From: JBBRHQ01 sp963840235
GTDB lineage: Bacteria > Actinomycetota > Thermoleophilia > Solirubrobacterales > 70-9
Length of the DNA stretch: 64,000 nucleotides
Direction of reading: 5' to 3'
NCBI GenBank assembly: GCA_963840235.1
Contig: CAWIYC010000009.1
Location: 124,001 to 188,000 of the forward strand
The notes below the pieces were generated by a model, which saw only the letters and a list, made by a program, of their open reading frames with translations, was not told the DNA's origin and searched no databases. This document shows, one piece after another, positions 25,316 through 33,463 of this stretch (its first letter is position 1; the number at the start of each line of letters is the position of its first letter). A program made the position numbers and the translations under genes.

Positions 25316-26691
25316 GCGAGCACAATCGCAGCGACGAGAGTTCCCCCGACTGGGTGGGACTCCGCTTCCTGACGAAGGAGGCACCCGACAACGCGTTTCC
25401 CGGCGGCGGCATGCCCGGGATCGAGGCGATGCGGATCGTAGGTGAAGATCTGCTGCTCGAGGGCGAGCCGCAGCGCAATCTCGCCACCTTCGTCACAACC
25501 TTTATGGAGCCCGAGGCTCAGCGGATCATCACCGAGAACCTGCATCGCAACTTCATCGACCACGCCGAGTATCCGATCTCGGCCGAGATCGAGCAGCGTT
25601 GCGTCCGCATGCTCGCCGACCTCTTCCACGCTCCCGGCAAGACCACCGGCTGCCGTACCCAGGGATCCTCGGAGGCGATCATGCTGGGAGCGCTCTCGCT
25701 GAAATGGAAGTGGCGCGAACGGATGAAGGCGGCAGGCAATTCCACCGAGGCCCCCAACCTCGTCTTCGGCGGCGACGTGCACGTCGTTTGGGAGAAATTC
25801 TGCCGCTACTTCGACGTCGAGCCGCGGATCGTCCCCCTCGGCGAGAGCAAGTACACGATCGGCCCCGAGGACGTGAAGCCGCACGTCGACGAGAACACGA
25901 TCGGCGTCGCCGCCGTCCTCGGCACCACCTTCACGGGCCACATGGACGACATCGTCGGGATCAACGAGATGCTGGTCGGGCTGAAGAAGGAGAGGGAGCT
26001 CGACGTCCCCCTGCACGTGGACGCCGCCAGCGGCGGCTTCGTCTGGCCGTTCCTCTACCCCGACTCGGAGTGGGACTTCAAGCTGGAGCAGGTCCGCTCG
26101 ATCAACGTCTCGGGGCACAAGTTCGGCCTCGTCTATCCGGGGATCGGCTGGCTGATCTTCCGCGAGGAATCCGATCTCGCAGAGGACCTCGTCTTCTACG
26201 AGAACTATCTCGGCAAGACCGACGCCACCTTCACGCTGAACTTCTCCACCGGGGCGTCGATGGTCCTCGCTCAGTACTACAACTTCATCCGCTTCGGGCG
26301 GACCGGCTACACCTACATCATGGAGATAATGCAAAAGAACGCCCGGGCCCTCGCCGAGGACCTGAAGGCGATGGGGAAGTTCGAGCTGATCGGCGAGGGC
26401 GAGGAGCAGCTACCGCTCGTCGCCTTCAAGCTGGCCGAGCAGCGCCCCTACGACGAGTTCGACATCGCCTGGCAGCTGTCCGCGGAGCGCGGCTGGATGG
26501 TTCCCGCCTACACCCTCCCGCCCAACGCCCAGGACGTCAAGATCATGCGCGCCCTGGTCAAGGAGAACTTCAGCAGGGCCCAGGTGACCCGGCTGTCGGG
26601 CGACATCGAACTGGCGCTGAAGACGCTGGAGGAGAAGGGCGGCGCCCACCCCTCCGAGCGCAAGCAGGTCAAGACCGGCACCGGATACTGA
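25312..26691 (+). CDS. gadB: Glutamate decarboxylase (PLP-dependent)
   Basis: A 459-residue group II decarboxylase that converts glutamate to GABA and CO2 and consumes a proton. It contains the cofactor-ring contact HVDAASGGFVWPF (D237) and the PLP lysine K270 in SINVSGHKFGLVYPG. GCRTQGSSEAIMLGAL lies in the phosphate-binding region, and TGHMDDI is also present. Length fits bacterial GadA/B. The start is GTG 25312, coupled to the small membrane protein before it. No GABA/glutamate antiporter is adjacent, so a role in acid resistance is possible but unproven; a GABA-shunt role is the alternative. Confidence 0.93.
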   Translation: MSEHNRSDESSPDWVGLRFLTKEAPDNAFPGGGMPGIEAMRIVGEDLLLEGEPQRNLATFVTTFMEPEAQRIITENLHRNFIDHAEYPISAEIEQRCVRMLADLFHAPGKTTGCRTQGSSEAIMLGALSLKWKWRERMKAAGNSTEAPNLVFGGDVHVVWEKFCRYFDVEPRIVPLGESKYTIGPEDVKPHVDENTIGVAAVLGTTFTGHMDDIVGINEMLVGLKKERELDVPLHVDAASGGFVWPFLYPDSEWDFKLEQVRSINVSGHKFGLVYPGIGWLIFREESDLAEDLVFYENYLGKTDATFTLNFSTGASMVLAQYYNFIRFGRTGYTYIMEIMQKNARALAEDLKAMGKFELIGEGEEQLPLVAFKLAEQRPYDEFDIAWQLSAERGWMVPAYTLPPNAQDVKIMRALVKENFSRAQVTRLSGDIELALKTLEEKGGAHPSERKQVKTGTGY

Positions 26692-26766
26692 GCCCGCGCC
26701 CTGTGGCCGGTCGGCGGCTCCCGCCGACCTCCAGGGTCCGACCGGCGGGACGCAGAGAATCGGGTC

Positions 26767-27477
26767 ATGCCTGAGGAGGGTCACTCGGAACCGAGGCGTC
26801 GCCGGCTTTCGCGTCCTCACTTCACCCGCCGCCTGCTGCACGCGATGTACGACGCGGACAGCTATGGACTGGTGCTGCTGCTCATCCTCGTCACCTACGT
26901 GCTCGCGATCGCCCTGACGAGCACCCGCGCCCACTCGCTGATCCTCGCGATCCAGATGGCAACGGTCTGGCTGGCGTTCCGAACTTCACGGGTGCACCAT
27001 GCAGCCATGAGGGCAACCGACGTGCTGCTGGCAATTGCCGGTGTGGCCGCGATCGCGGGACTGTTTGCGATCCCCATCGCGGGGTCGCGCGGGGTCTTGC
27101 TCGGTCTCAGCTGCATCCTCTACATGCTGGCGCCCATAGCAGTCGTCCACCACGTGGCCAGACGCCGGGTGGTGGACCTCGAGACGGTGCTCGGGGCGAT
27201 CGCCGCCTACCTGCTGATCGGGATGTTCTTCGCCTTCGCCTACGCGTGGCTGGGCCAGGTCCAGGACGGCGCCTTCTTCGGCTCGAACGGCAACGGGACC
27301 ATCCCCGACGACCTCTTCTTCAGCTTCATCACCATGACCACCGTCGGCTACGGAAACCTGGTGCCGGCCGGCAACCCGGGCCAGACATTGGCGGTATTCG
27401 AGGCCGTCACCGGCCAGCTGTTCCTGGTGATCGCCGTGGCCAAGGCGGTGAGCAGCTGGCGCCCCGGGCTGAAGTGA
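26767..27477 (+). CDS. Potassium-selective ion channel (voltage-gated-like topology, Kch type)
   Basis: A 236-residue membrane protein with a selectivity filter TMTTVGYGN (TVGYG at 192-196) between a pore helix (DDLFFSFI) and a final inner helix. Before the pore are four more hydrophobic segments (about 35-50, 57-72, 85-105, 112-130), giving six in total. That resembles Kv/Kch without an RCK domain. There is no arginine-rich S4, so voltage gating is doubtful. The stop codon lies inside a hairpin shared with the convergent amphi-Trp gene. Confidence 0.85.
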   Translation: MPEEGHSEPRRRRLSRPHFTRRLLHAMYDADSYGLVLLLILVTYVLAIALTSTRAHSLILAIQMATVWLAFRTSRVHHAAMRATDVLLAIAGVAAIAGLFAIPIAGSRGVLLGLSCILYMLAPIAVVHHVARRRVVDLETVLGAIAAYLLIGMFFAFAYAWLGQVQDGAFFGSNGNGTIPDDLFFSFITMTTVGYGNLVPAGNPGQTLAVFEAVTGQLFLVIAVAKAVSSWRPGLK

Positions 27478-27490
27478 TCACCACTTCAGC
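27468..27490. terminator. Bidirectional hairpin spanning two facing stop codons
   Basis: Perfect 9-bp arms GCTGAAGTG and CACTTCAGC are separated by ATCAC. The channel stop (27475-27477) and the amphi-Trp stop (27478-27480) abut inside it, so the last codons of both genes form the stem. It should work on both strands as a shared terminator or mRNA 3' end. Confidence 0.6.
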
Positions 27491-27696
27491 TCGATCTCGA
27501 GCTCGCGCTCGTCGGTTTCGATCTCGAGCTCGACCTTGAGCTGGACCTCGTCGGGGACGTGCACGTTGATCTTCATCCCGCCCCTCTCGAACTCGATGTC
27601 GTTGTTGCGCGCGAGCATGTCGGCGAGCGTGCGCAGACGCTCCGCCACCTCCTCGCGCTTGAGGGTCTCCTTCTGCTCTATCTCGAAGATGTCCAT
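27478..27696 (-). CDS. Amphi-Trp domain protein
   Basis: A 72-residue protein beginning MDIFEIEQKETLKREEVAERL. It continues with a predicted helix and then alternating hydrophobic and acidic strands (VELEIETDERELEIELKW). The closing LEIELKW motif and length are diagnostic of the amphi-Trp domain, a small fold common in halophiles and actinobacteria and of unknown role. A GGAG ribosome-binding site lies just upstream. It sits 27 bp after the lipid kinase gene on the same strand, so co-transcription is likely. Confidence 0.85.
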   Translation of the reverse strand: MDIFEIEQKETLKREEVAERLRTLADMLARNNDIEFERGGMKINVHVPDEVQLKVELEIETDERELEIELKW

Positions 27697-27723
27697 CCGC
27701 TCTCCTTTGCCTGGCGATCCGCG

Positions 27724-29071
27724 TCAGGCGTCTGTCTGTGTTTGTCGCGGTTCTGGTGCTGAAGTGCGCCCCGCCGCAATCCGGGCAAGCATGCGCACTC
27801 CCTGCCACGGACCCTCGGGAATGTTGGCTGACGGAGAGGCTCCAGGATGCGAGGCGGAGATCCGCACCCGCAGCACTCCGGGCCGGGTCCGGAATCGGAG
27901 TGGCGCATCGAGCGTCACGGCCTCGCCGTCTATGCCTGCGGCGATCGGGGCCTCAGCGTCCACCTCGAACCGGGGGGCCGACCACTCTTGCCAAGGTCGG
28001 TGTGGCCCCTGCCGGCCCTCGCCGGCCTTGCCGGGAGCGGATGCGACCGTGATCCCCAGCACGCCCTCCTCCATGCTCGGCCGCGTCCCCGAGCCGACCG
28101 CGCGCCCGAGGCGGTAGCGATTGTTGGAGACGAGAATGGCCGCCCCGGAGGTGTGCTCCTCGCCGTCCGGTCCGCTCCAGCGCAGGTCGAGCCCCTCACC
28201 CTCCGGTCCCAGGACCTCCGGCAGGGTGTCGAGGATCGTCCGGATCTTCGCCTCGCGGTAACCCGCCCGCTGCACGGCCTCCGCATAGAGGCCGAGCGAG
28301 ACATTGTTGACGAAGACCCGGCCGTTGACCTCGGCCAGGTCAACCTGTCGCTCTCCCCCATCGACGAAGGAGTCGAGGGCGCCGACGACGTCGTCGCGGT
28401 CAACCCCGAGGTCGAGGGCAAAGTGGTTGCGGGTTCCGGCCGGGATGCAGGAGTAGGGCAGGCCGAGCTCCGCCGCGACCGCGGCGACAACCGCCTGCGA
28501 ACCGTCGCCACCGGCCATCGCCAGCGCGTCGGCGCCGTCGGCCACGGCGTCCCGCACGAGCTGCTCGAGGTCGGTGCCGAGCTTCAGCTCGATCGGCTTG
28601 ATCCCGCGCTTGCGAGCCTGCTCGGCGAGATTGAATTTCTCGGCCTTGCCGCCGCCCGATTTCGGGTTGTAGAAGAGCACCGGGTGCTGGGGTGCCGGCG
28701 CCCCGGGAAGGACGGCGTGGTACCTGAAGGCGGCCCTCGCCGCGAGGGTCGCCAGCGCCAGCCCCGCCAGGATCAGGAGCGCCTCGACGATGCGGTCGCC
28801 GCTGTCTACCAGCACGATGACCGTCGCCGCGAGTGCGAGCACCGCGATCACGATACCGAAGCACTCTCGCGTCACCCCTGCGAAGAAGGCCGTACCAGGC
28901 AGCGACAAGCGCGATCATCATCCCGGCGACGACGAGCAGACCTCGCGGGAACTCCTGGACCATGACCACGACGGCCAGGATCAGCATCGCGGGAGGGAGT
29001 ACGAGGGCCGCTATCGCGGCTGCCCGGCGCGCTCTGGGGTGATTATTCAACCTGCTCGCCTCGGATTTCAC
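27724..29071 (-). pseudogene. Membrane-anchored diacylglycerol/lipid kinase, frameshifted at ~28885
   Basis: The first frame (GTG 29071) gives two membrane helices (AAIAALVLPPAMLILAVVV and GLLVVAGMMIALVAAWYG). The adjacent frame then gives two more helices and a DAGK catalytic domain: YNPKSGGGKAEKFN, the nucleotide loop MAGGDGSQAVVAAVA, PAGTRNHFALDLGVDRDD and VNNVSLGLYAEAV. One base fewer in the GGGG run near 28883 (CGC AGG GTG) joins them into one ~448-residue protein. Lipid phosphorylation is inferred from the family; the natural lipid is unknown. The run-length change again suggests assembly error. Confidence 0.85.
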
Positions 29072-29134
29072 CTGAGCGAGGCGAGGTGGCGGGAACAGGC
29101 CGGCCTACGCCGGACTGTTCCCGCCGACGCCGGC

Positions 29135-29518
29135 TCAGACTCCGGACGCCCCCTCGTCCTCGCCGAAGACGGCGATGCCGTAGACGACCCAGCAACAGAG
29201 GAAGAAGATGCCCAGCGACCACCATGGGTAGGCACCCCCGATCGAGAGCAGGGCTCCGATCGCACCGATGCTGCCGCCGATGATCCCGATCACGCGGCCG
29301 TAGGCATTGCCGGCCATCAGGGAGAAGCCCCCGGTGAGCTGGATCACCCCGAGGATGATCAGGACCCAGCCCAGGGTGTTGAGGTCGGTGAGTATGTATC
29401 TGGTGTCGTTGGCGTAGATGTTGGCGTCGTCGAGGGCGCCAATGCCGTAGATGATGTTGAGCGTGCCCACGATCAGCAGCAGGATCGCTGCGAACACGAC
29501 TCGGCCTGCACCTCGCAT
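29135..29518 (-). CDS. DUF7144 family four-helix membrane protein (second paralogue)
   Basis: A 127-residue paralogue of the protein at 24655-25044. IIYGIGALDDANIY and YILTDLNTLGWVLI match the same positions, followed by two further helices (YGRVIGIIGGSIGAIGALL). ATG 29518 is preferred because AAGGAGG lies 4 nt upstream. It faces the lipid kinase in the same direction, 64 bp away. Two copies within 5 kb suggest local duplication and divergence in this stress-type region. Confidence 0.7.
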   Translation of the reverse strand: MRGAGRVVFAAILLLIVGTLNIIYGIGALDDANIYANDTRYILTDLNTLGWVLIILGVIQLTGGFSLMAGNAYGRVIGIIGGSIGAIGALLSIGGAYPWWSLGIFFLCCWVVYGIAVFGEDEGASGV

Positions 29519-29786
29519 ACAGCCTCCTTCGGTCGATTCGCCGCTAGTCCGCGGCCAAAGTGCGTCGACAGCAACTCGCGGCGGAGTCAAGGCGACGCTC
29601 GCGGGCGATCTTATCCCCGTGCCCGGCCGCCATCACCACCCGGAAAGGGTGATAGTTACTTTGCACCTTCAACCCGGCCGAATCGCTGAAGGCGAGCAGC
29701 AGGGGAGGAGCCGGGCTACTTGCCCGTGGCGAGGGCATGTGTCGTCCGCGGTTAGAGGTGGTGGCGGCCGTCGAATCAGGTGTCGC

Positions 29787-30092
29787 TCAGGCGGAACCCA
29801 GCAGCTTCGCCTTCTCGCGCTCGAACTCCTCGTCTGAGAGCACGTTCTGCTCGTGAAGCTCACCCAGCTGTTTCAGCTGCTCCAGCACCTCGGGGGTCAG
29901 TCCGCCCGCTGCGGCGGGCTGGGCCGCCTGGACGGGCTCGGCGGGCGCCGCCGGTTGAGCAGCTGCCGCCTGTTGCTGCTGGGCTTCCTCCTGCTGCTGA
30001 GCTTCCTTTGCGTCGTGGTGCTTCTTGGCCGCAATGGCGGCCCCTCCGAGTGCGGCGGCGCGTCGTCTGCGTTGGCGTCTGTCTCGTCCCAT
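29787..30092 (-). CDS. SHOCT domain protein with Gln/Ala-rich linker (first)
   Basis: A 101-residue protein in three parts: a very basic N-terminus (GRDRRQRRRRAAALGG), a Gln/Ala-rich low-complexity stretch (KEAQQQEEAQQQQAAAA), and a C-terminal SHOCT helix pair (LEQLKQLGELHEQNVLSDEEF). SHOCT modules are short oligomerisation or interaction units. ATG 30092 is chosen because AAGGAGG is 8 nt upstream; a GTG 6 nt earlier is too close. It is followed on the same strand by nothing for 268 bp and preceded by the DUF6325 gene. Confidence 0.75.
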   Translation of the reverse strand: MGRDRRQRRRRAAALGGAAIAAKKHHDAKEAQQQEEAQQQQAAAAQPAAPAEPVQAAQPAAAGGLTPEVLEQLKQLGELHEQNVLSDEEFEREKAKLLGSA

Positions 30093-30122
30093 CTTCACAT
30101 CCTCCTTGACTCGGGTGGCGTT

Positions 30123-30635
30123 CTACTTCTCTGCGGCCATCGCCCCGGCTGCGATCAGGTCTGTCGGATGCACCCACTCGTCCGCAAGGGGAAGCCCTCC
30201 GGCCCGCAGGATGGCGTCGCGGAGCGGAATCGCCCAGCGGTGCTCGATCAGCGCGATCGCCGCGGAGTCGCCCGGGGGGATCGCATCGGCGAGGTACCAG
30301 GCGTCGGCCTCATTGAACGCGGCTCCGTCCTCCATCGCCTCGGCCCCGGCAACCGCGCCGGCCTCCGCGCCCTCCTCGCCCGCGGCGCCCAGCCCGAGCA
30401 AGGCACCCGCGACGGCGCCGAACGCCATCGCCTCCTCCTGGGTGAGGTCGCTGTGCTCGATCGCGGCGACGTTGCCGTCCTCGTCCTTGGTCACGAACAT
30501 GAGGTCGACGAGACGGGCGATGTCGTGCTCGCGCAGCCGCCGCAGCTCTTCCAGGATCTCCCCGGAGAACTGCCCCTCATGGAAACCGACAACCAGCAAC
30601 TGGACCGGGCCCATCTCCGTCGTACTCTCGGCCAT
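30123..30635 (-). CDS. DUF6325 family protein
   Basis: A 170-residue soluble protein. The N-terminal half has the family pattern MGPVQLLVVGFHEGQFSGEI, then ARLVDLMFVTKDEDGNV. A small Gly/Ala-rich central stretch follows (GALLGLGAAGEEGAEAGAVAG), then ALIEHRWAIPLRDAILRAGG. The fold resembles ferredoxin-like DUF1269-type stress proteins. It lies between two SHOCT-domain genes in the same direction, 10 bp from one and 30 bp from the other, so the three form one operon. Confidence 0.75.
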   Translation of the reverse strand: MAESTTEMGPVQLLVVGFHEGQFSGEILEELRRLREHDIARLVDLMFVTKDEDGNVAAIEHSDLTQEEAMAFGAVAGALLGLGAAGEEGAEAGAVAGAEAMEDGAAFNEADAWYLADAIPPGDSAAIALIEHRWAIPLRDAILRAGGLPLADEWVHPTDLIAAGAMAAEK

Positions 30636-30645
30636 CTCCGCCTCC

Positions 30646-30945
30646 TCAGCTTTCCGGGAGAAGCTTCGCCTTCTCCGCCTCGAACTGCTCCTGGGTCAAG
30701 ACGCCGCTGTCGAGCAGGTCCTTGAGCTTCGTCAGCGCGTCGATCCGCTCGGCCTCGGACATCGGCGCCGCGGCGGGCTGTGCCGGCGCCGCGGCGGGCT
30801 CTGCAGCCGGCTCCTGGGCCGACTGAATCTGAGCATCCTGCTCGGCCTCGTGCTCGGATTTCCTCTGCGCTCTCTTGCCGACCGCGTACCCGGCGCCGCC
30901 GACCATCGCGGCCCGAACCAACGGGCGTCGTCTCATCAAAGGCAT
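30646..30945 (-). CDS. SHOCT domain protein (second), first gene of the SHOCT-DUF6325-SHOCT operon
   Basis: A 99-residue protein with a basic N-terminus and a short hydrophobic stretch (VRAAMVGGAGYAVGKRAQRK). An Ala/Pro/Gln linker leads to a C-terminal SHOCT pair (IDALTKLKDLLDSGVLTQEQF). The general plan equals that of the protein at 29787-30092, but the linkers differ. ATG 30945 has AAAGGGG about 8 nt upstream. Together with DUF6325 it may form a stress-linked complex; this is inference from synteny alone. Confidence 0.75.
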   Translation of the reverse strand: MPLMRRRPLVRAAMVGGAGYAVGKRAQRKSEHEAEQDAQIQSAQEPAAEPAAAPAQPAAAPMSEAERIDALTKLKDLLDSGVLTQEQFEAEKAKLLPES

Positions 30946-31074
30946 CTACTTGTCCCCTTTCATCTTTGGAGCAACGTTCCTCGCCGAGTCCATTACATCG
31001 AAACCTATCCTGGCCCGCGATTCATCGTGCAATGTGGGTGATATCCCGAAGCCCCAGCCGCGAGACTGTCTCAC

Positions 31075-31381
31075 GTGGCTTCCCCGTCCCGGGCAATCGA
31101 CGTCAGATCCCCCAAGGCGCGGCGCGTGCTGGCCCGGGCCCGCTCGATTCCCCCGGGAAGGGTGACGACCTATGGCGACCTGGCGCCCGGCGCGCCCCGC
31201 TTTGCGGGAGCCGTGATGGCCGCCTGCGAGGACCCCGGGCGTGCCGTGGCAGAGGGTTGTCCGCGCGGACGGCTCGCTGGCAATGGGGCGGCGACAGCGG
31301 GCGCTTCTCGAAGCCGAGGGAGTCTCGTTCAGGGGAGTGCGGGTGGACCTCGAGGAGGCCTGGTGGGAACCCCAGGGCTGA
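31075..31381 (+). pseudogene. Alkyltransferase-like protein (MGMT family, Cys replaced by Trp), frameshifted at ~31238
   Basis: From GTG 31075, the MGMT DNA-binding domain is clear: ARSIPPGRVTTYGDLA, then FAGAVMAAC. After EDPG the frame is lost. Removing one G from CCCCGGG near 31237-31239 restores VPWQRVVRADGSLAMG and a normal end (EAWWEPQG) at 31381, ~101 residues in all. The alkyl-accepting Cys of PCHR is replaced by Trp (PWQR), the hallmark of ATL proteins. These bind O6-alkylguanine without repairing it and recruit nucleotide excision repair. The extra G is probably an assembly error. Confidence 0.8.
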
Positions 31382-31485
31382 TCTCGACCTGATCATCCCT
31401 CGACTTTCATCCGGTTTGAGTGATGCGGTCCCCCATAGCTGCCCATACGATCCGCGACTACACACACCCGAAGGAGTTGAGGACC

Positions 31486-33399
31486 ATGCCCGAGCAGAAG
31501 GACGCGAGGAAGAGGTCGGAGGTCGAGGAGCGAATGCCTCAGAGCGCTGCGGCGCCCTCGCCGTTCCCCCCGATCGCCGACTACGCGTTCCTCTCAAACT
31601 GCCACACCGGCGCGCTGGTCGCGCCCGACGGGGCGATCGACTGGCTCTGCGTCCCGAGGTTCGACTCCCCCAGCGTCTTCGGCACTCTGCTCGACCGCCA
31701 GGCCGGCGCCTTCCGGCTCGGTCCCTTCGGGATCAACGTCCCGACGGCGCGCATATACGAGCCCGGCACGAAGATCCTCAACACGACCTGGAAGACGCCG
31801 ACCGGGTGGATCGTCGTCCGCGACGCTCTCACCATGGGTCCCCGGGCCGGGGAGGATCGGATAACCCCCCACACGAGGCCCCCGGCCGACGAGGACGCCG
31901 ACCACATGCTCGTCCGCGTCGTCCTCTGCCTCGAGGGCAACGTCGAGGTGGAGATGGTCTGCGAACCGGACTTCGACTACGGCAGCATTCCCGCGCAGTG
32001 GAAGCTGGTTGGCGATGAAAGACACATAGCCGACGCGAGTGGTCCGGACTTGACGATCCGCCTTCAGACCGACATGGCCCTCGGCATCGAGGGCGACTGG
32101 GTGCGGGCTCGCCACAACCTCAAGCAGGGCGAACAGCTCTATTGCTCGCTCTCCTGGGCCGAGGGGCTGCCATGTCCCGAGGACGTCGACGAGGCAAACG
32201 GGCGGCTTGCGGCAACCTCACGTTTCTGGCGTGGCTGGCTCAACAGGGCGCGCCTGCCCGACCATCGCTGGCGCGACCCGATCCAGCGCTCGGCGCTGAC
32301 GATCAAGGGATTGACATACATGCCGACCGGCGCCACGGTCGCGGCGCTCACCACCTCGCTTCCGGAAACCCCCGGAGGCGAGCGCAACTGGGATTACCGC
32401 TTCACCTGGATGCGGGACTCGACCTTTACCCTGCAGGCCCTGCACTTCCTAAACCTCGACTGGGAAGCCGATGAGTTCATGCAGTTCGTCGCCGACCTCG
32501 AGCCCAACGACGACGGCGCACTGCAGATCATGTACGGGATCGACGGGCGGCGCGACCTTACCGAGTCGACCAGGGAGGACCTCTCCGGTTACGCTGGGGC
32601 CAGCCCGGTGCGGGTAGGCAACGGGGCCTTCGACCAGCGCCAGAACGACGTCTTCGGTGCGGTTCTCGACTCGATCCTCCTCCACACCCGCCGCTCCGAG
32701 CGCCTGCCGCGCAGACTCTGGCCGGTCGTCGAGTCCCAGGCTAGGTGCGCGATCGACGTCTGGCAACAGCCCGACCAGGGCATCTGGGAGGCGCGCGGAG
32801 CCCCGCAGCACTACGTCTCCTCGAAGCTGATGTGCTGGGTGGCGCTGGACCGGGCATCGCAGCTTGCAGCGATCCGCGGCGATTCCGAGCTGGAGAAGAG
32901 CTGGCGCGGCACCGCCGATGAGATCAAGGCCGACATCCTCGAGCACGGCCTGAAGAAGGGAGTTCTCCGCCAGCACTACGACACCGAGGCCCTCGACGCC
33001 TCCACCCTGCTGGCGGCAGTCTTCGGCTTCCTGTCAGGCGACGACGAGCGGCTCCGCGACTCCGTCGGGGCGATCGCCGACGATCTGACCGAGGACGGCT
33101 TCGTGCTGCGCTACCGCACCGGGGAGACCGACGACGGACTCTCCGGCAAGGAGGGCAGCTTCCTCATCTGCTCCTTCTGGCTCGTCTCCGCGCTGGCGAT
33201 CGTCGGCGAGCAGCAGCGGGCCCGCGACCTGATGGAGCGACTGCTCAGCGTCGCCTCCCCGCTCGGCCTCTACGCCGAGGAGTTCGACACCGCCACGGGG
33301 CGTCACCTCGGAAATTTCCCGCAGGCCTTCTCGCACCTGGCGCTGATCGAGGCGGCGGCGCGGATTATTGTCGCGGAGCGGCTCAAGGAATTCTCCTGA
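31486..33399 (+). CDS. Glycoside hydrolase family 15 protein (glucoamylase/trehalase-like)
   Basis: A cytosolic 637-residue GH15 enzyme with no signal peptide. The N-terminal beta domain starts IADYAFLSNCHTGALVAPDGAIDWLCVPRFDSP. The (alpha/alpha)6 barrel carries NWDYRFTWMRDS, the general-acid region GIWEARGAPQHYVSSKLMCW and the likely catalytic base in LYAEEFD. Such proteins in actinobacteria are often trehalases, which fits the trehalose genes at the window start; a glucan-1,4-alpha-glucosidase is the alternative. ATG 31486 follows AAGGAG by 9 nt. It ends just before a perfect hairpin. Confidence 0.85.
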   Translation: MPEQKDARKRSEVEERMPQSAAAPSPFPPIADYAFLSNCHTGALVAPDGAIDWLCVPRFDSPSVFGTLLDRQAGAFRLGPFGINVPTARIYEPGTKILNTTWKTPTGWIVVRDALTMGPRAGEDRITPHTRPPADEDADHMLVRVVLCLEGNVEVEMVCEPDFDYGSIPAQWKLVGDERHIADASGPDLTIRLQTDMALGIEGDWVRARHNLKQGEQLYCSLSWAEGLPCPEDVDEANGRLAATSRFWRGWLNRARLPDHRWRDPIQRSALTIKGLTYMPTGATVAALTTSLPETPGGERNWDYRFTWMRDSTFTLQALHFLNLDWEADEFMQFVADLEPNDDGALQIMYGIDGRRDLTESTREDLSGYAGASPVRVGNGAFDQRQNDVFGAVLDSILLHTRRSERLPRRLWPVVESQARCAIDVWQQPDQGIWEARGAPQHYVSSKLMCWVALDRASQLAAIRGDSELEKSWRGTADEIKADILEHGLKKGVLRQHYDTEALDASTLLAAVFGFLSGDDERLRDSVGAIADDLTEDGFVLRYRTGETDDGLSGKEGSFLICSFWLVSALAIVGEQQRARDLMERLLSVASPLGLYAEEFDTATGRHLGNFPQAFSHLALIEAAARIIVAERLKEFS

Positions 33400-33401
33400 C
33401 G

Positions 33402-33425
33402 GATCGTGACGCGAACGTCACGATC
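33402..33425 (+). terminator. Perfect hairpin after the GH15 gene
   Basis: Arms GATCGTGACG and CGTCACGATC (10 bp) with loop CGAA lie 2 bp after the stop at 33399. There is no T-run. It also lies downstream of the convergent phosphodiesterase gene, so it could serve both strands. Confidence 0.6.
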
Positions 33426-33463
33426 TCAAGCTCGCGCTCCTCCTCTCGAACTCGAGCTCCACC

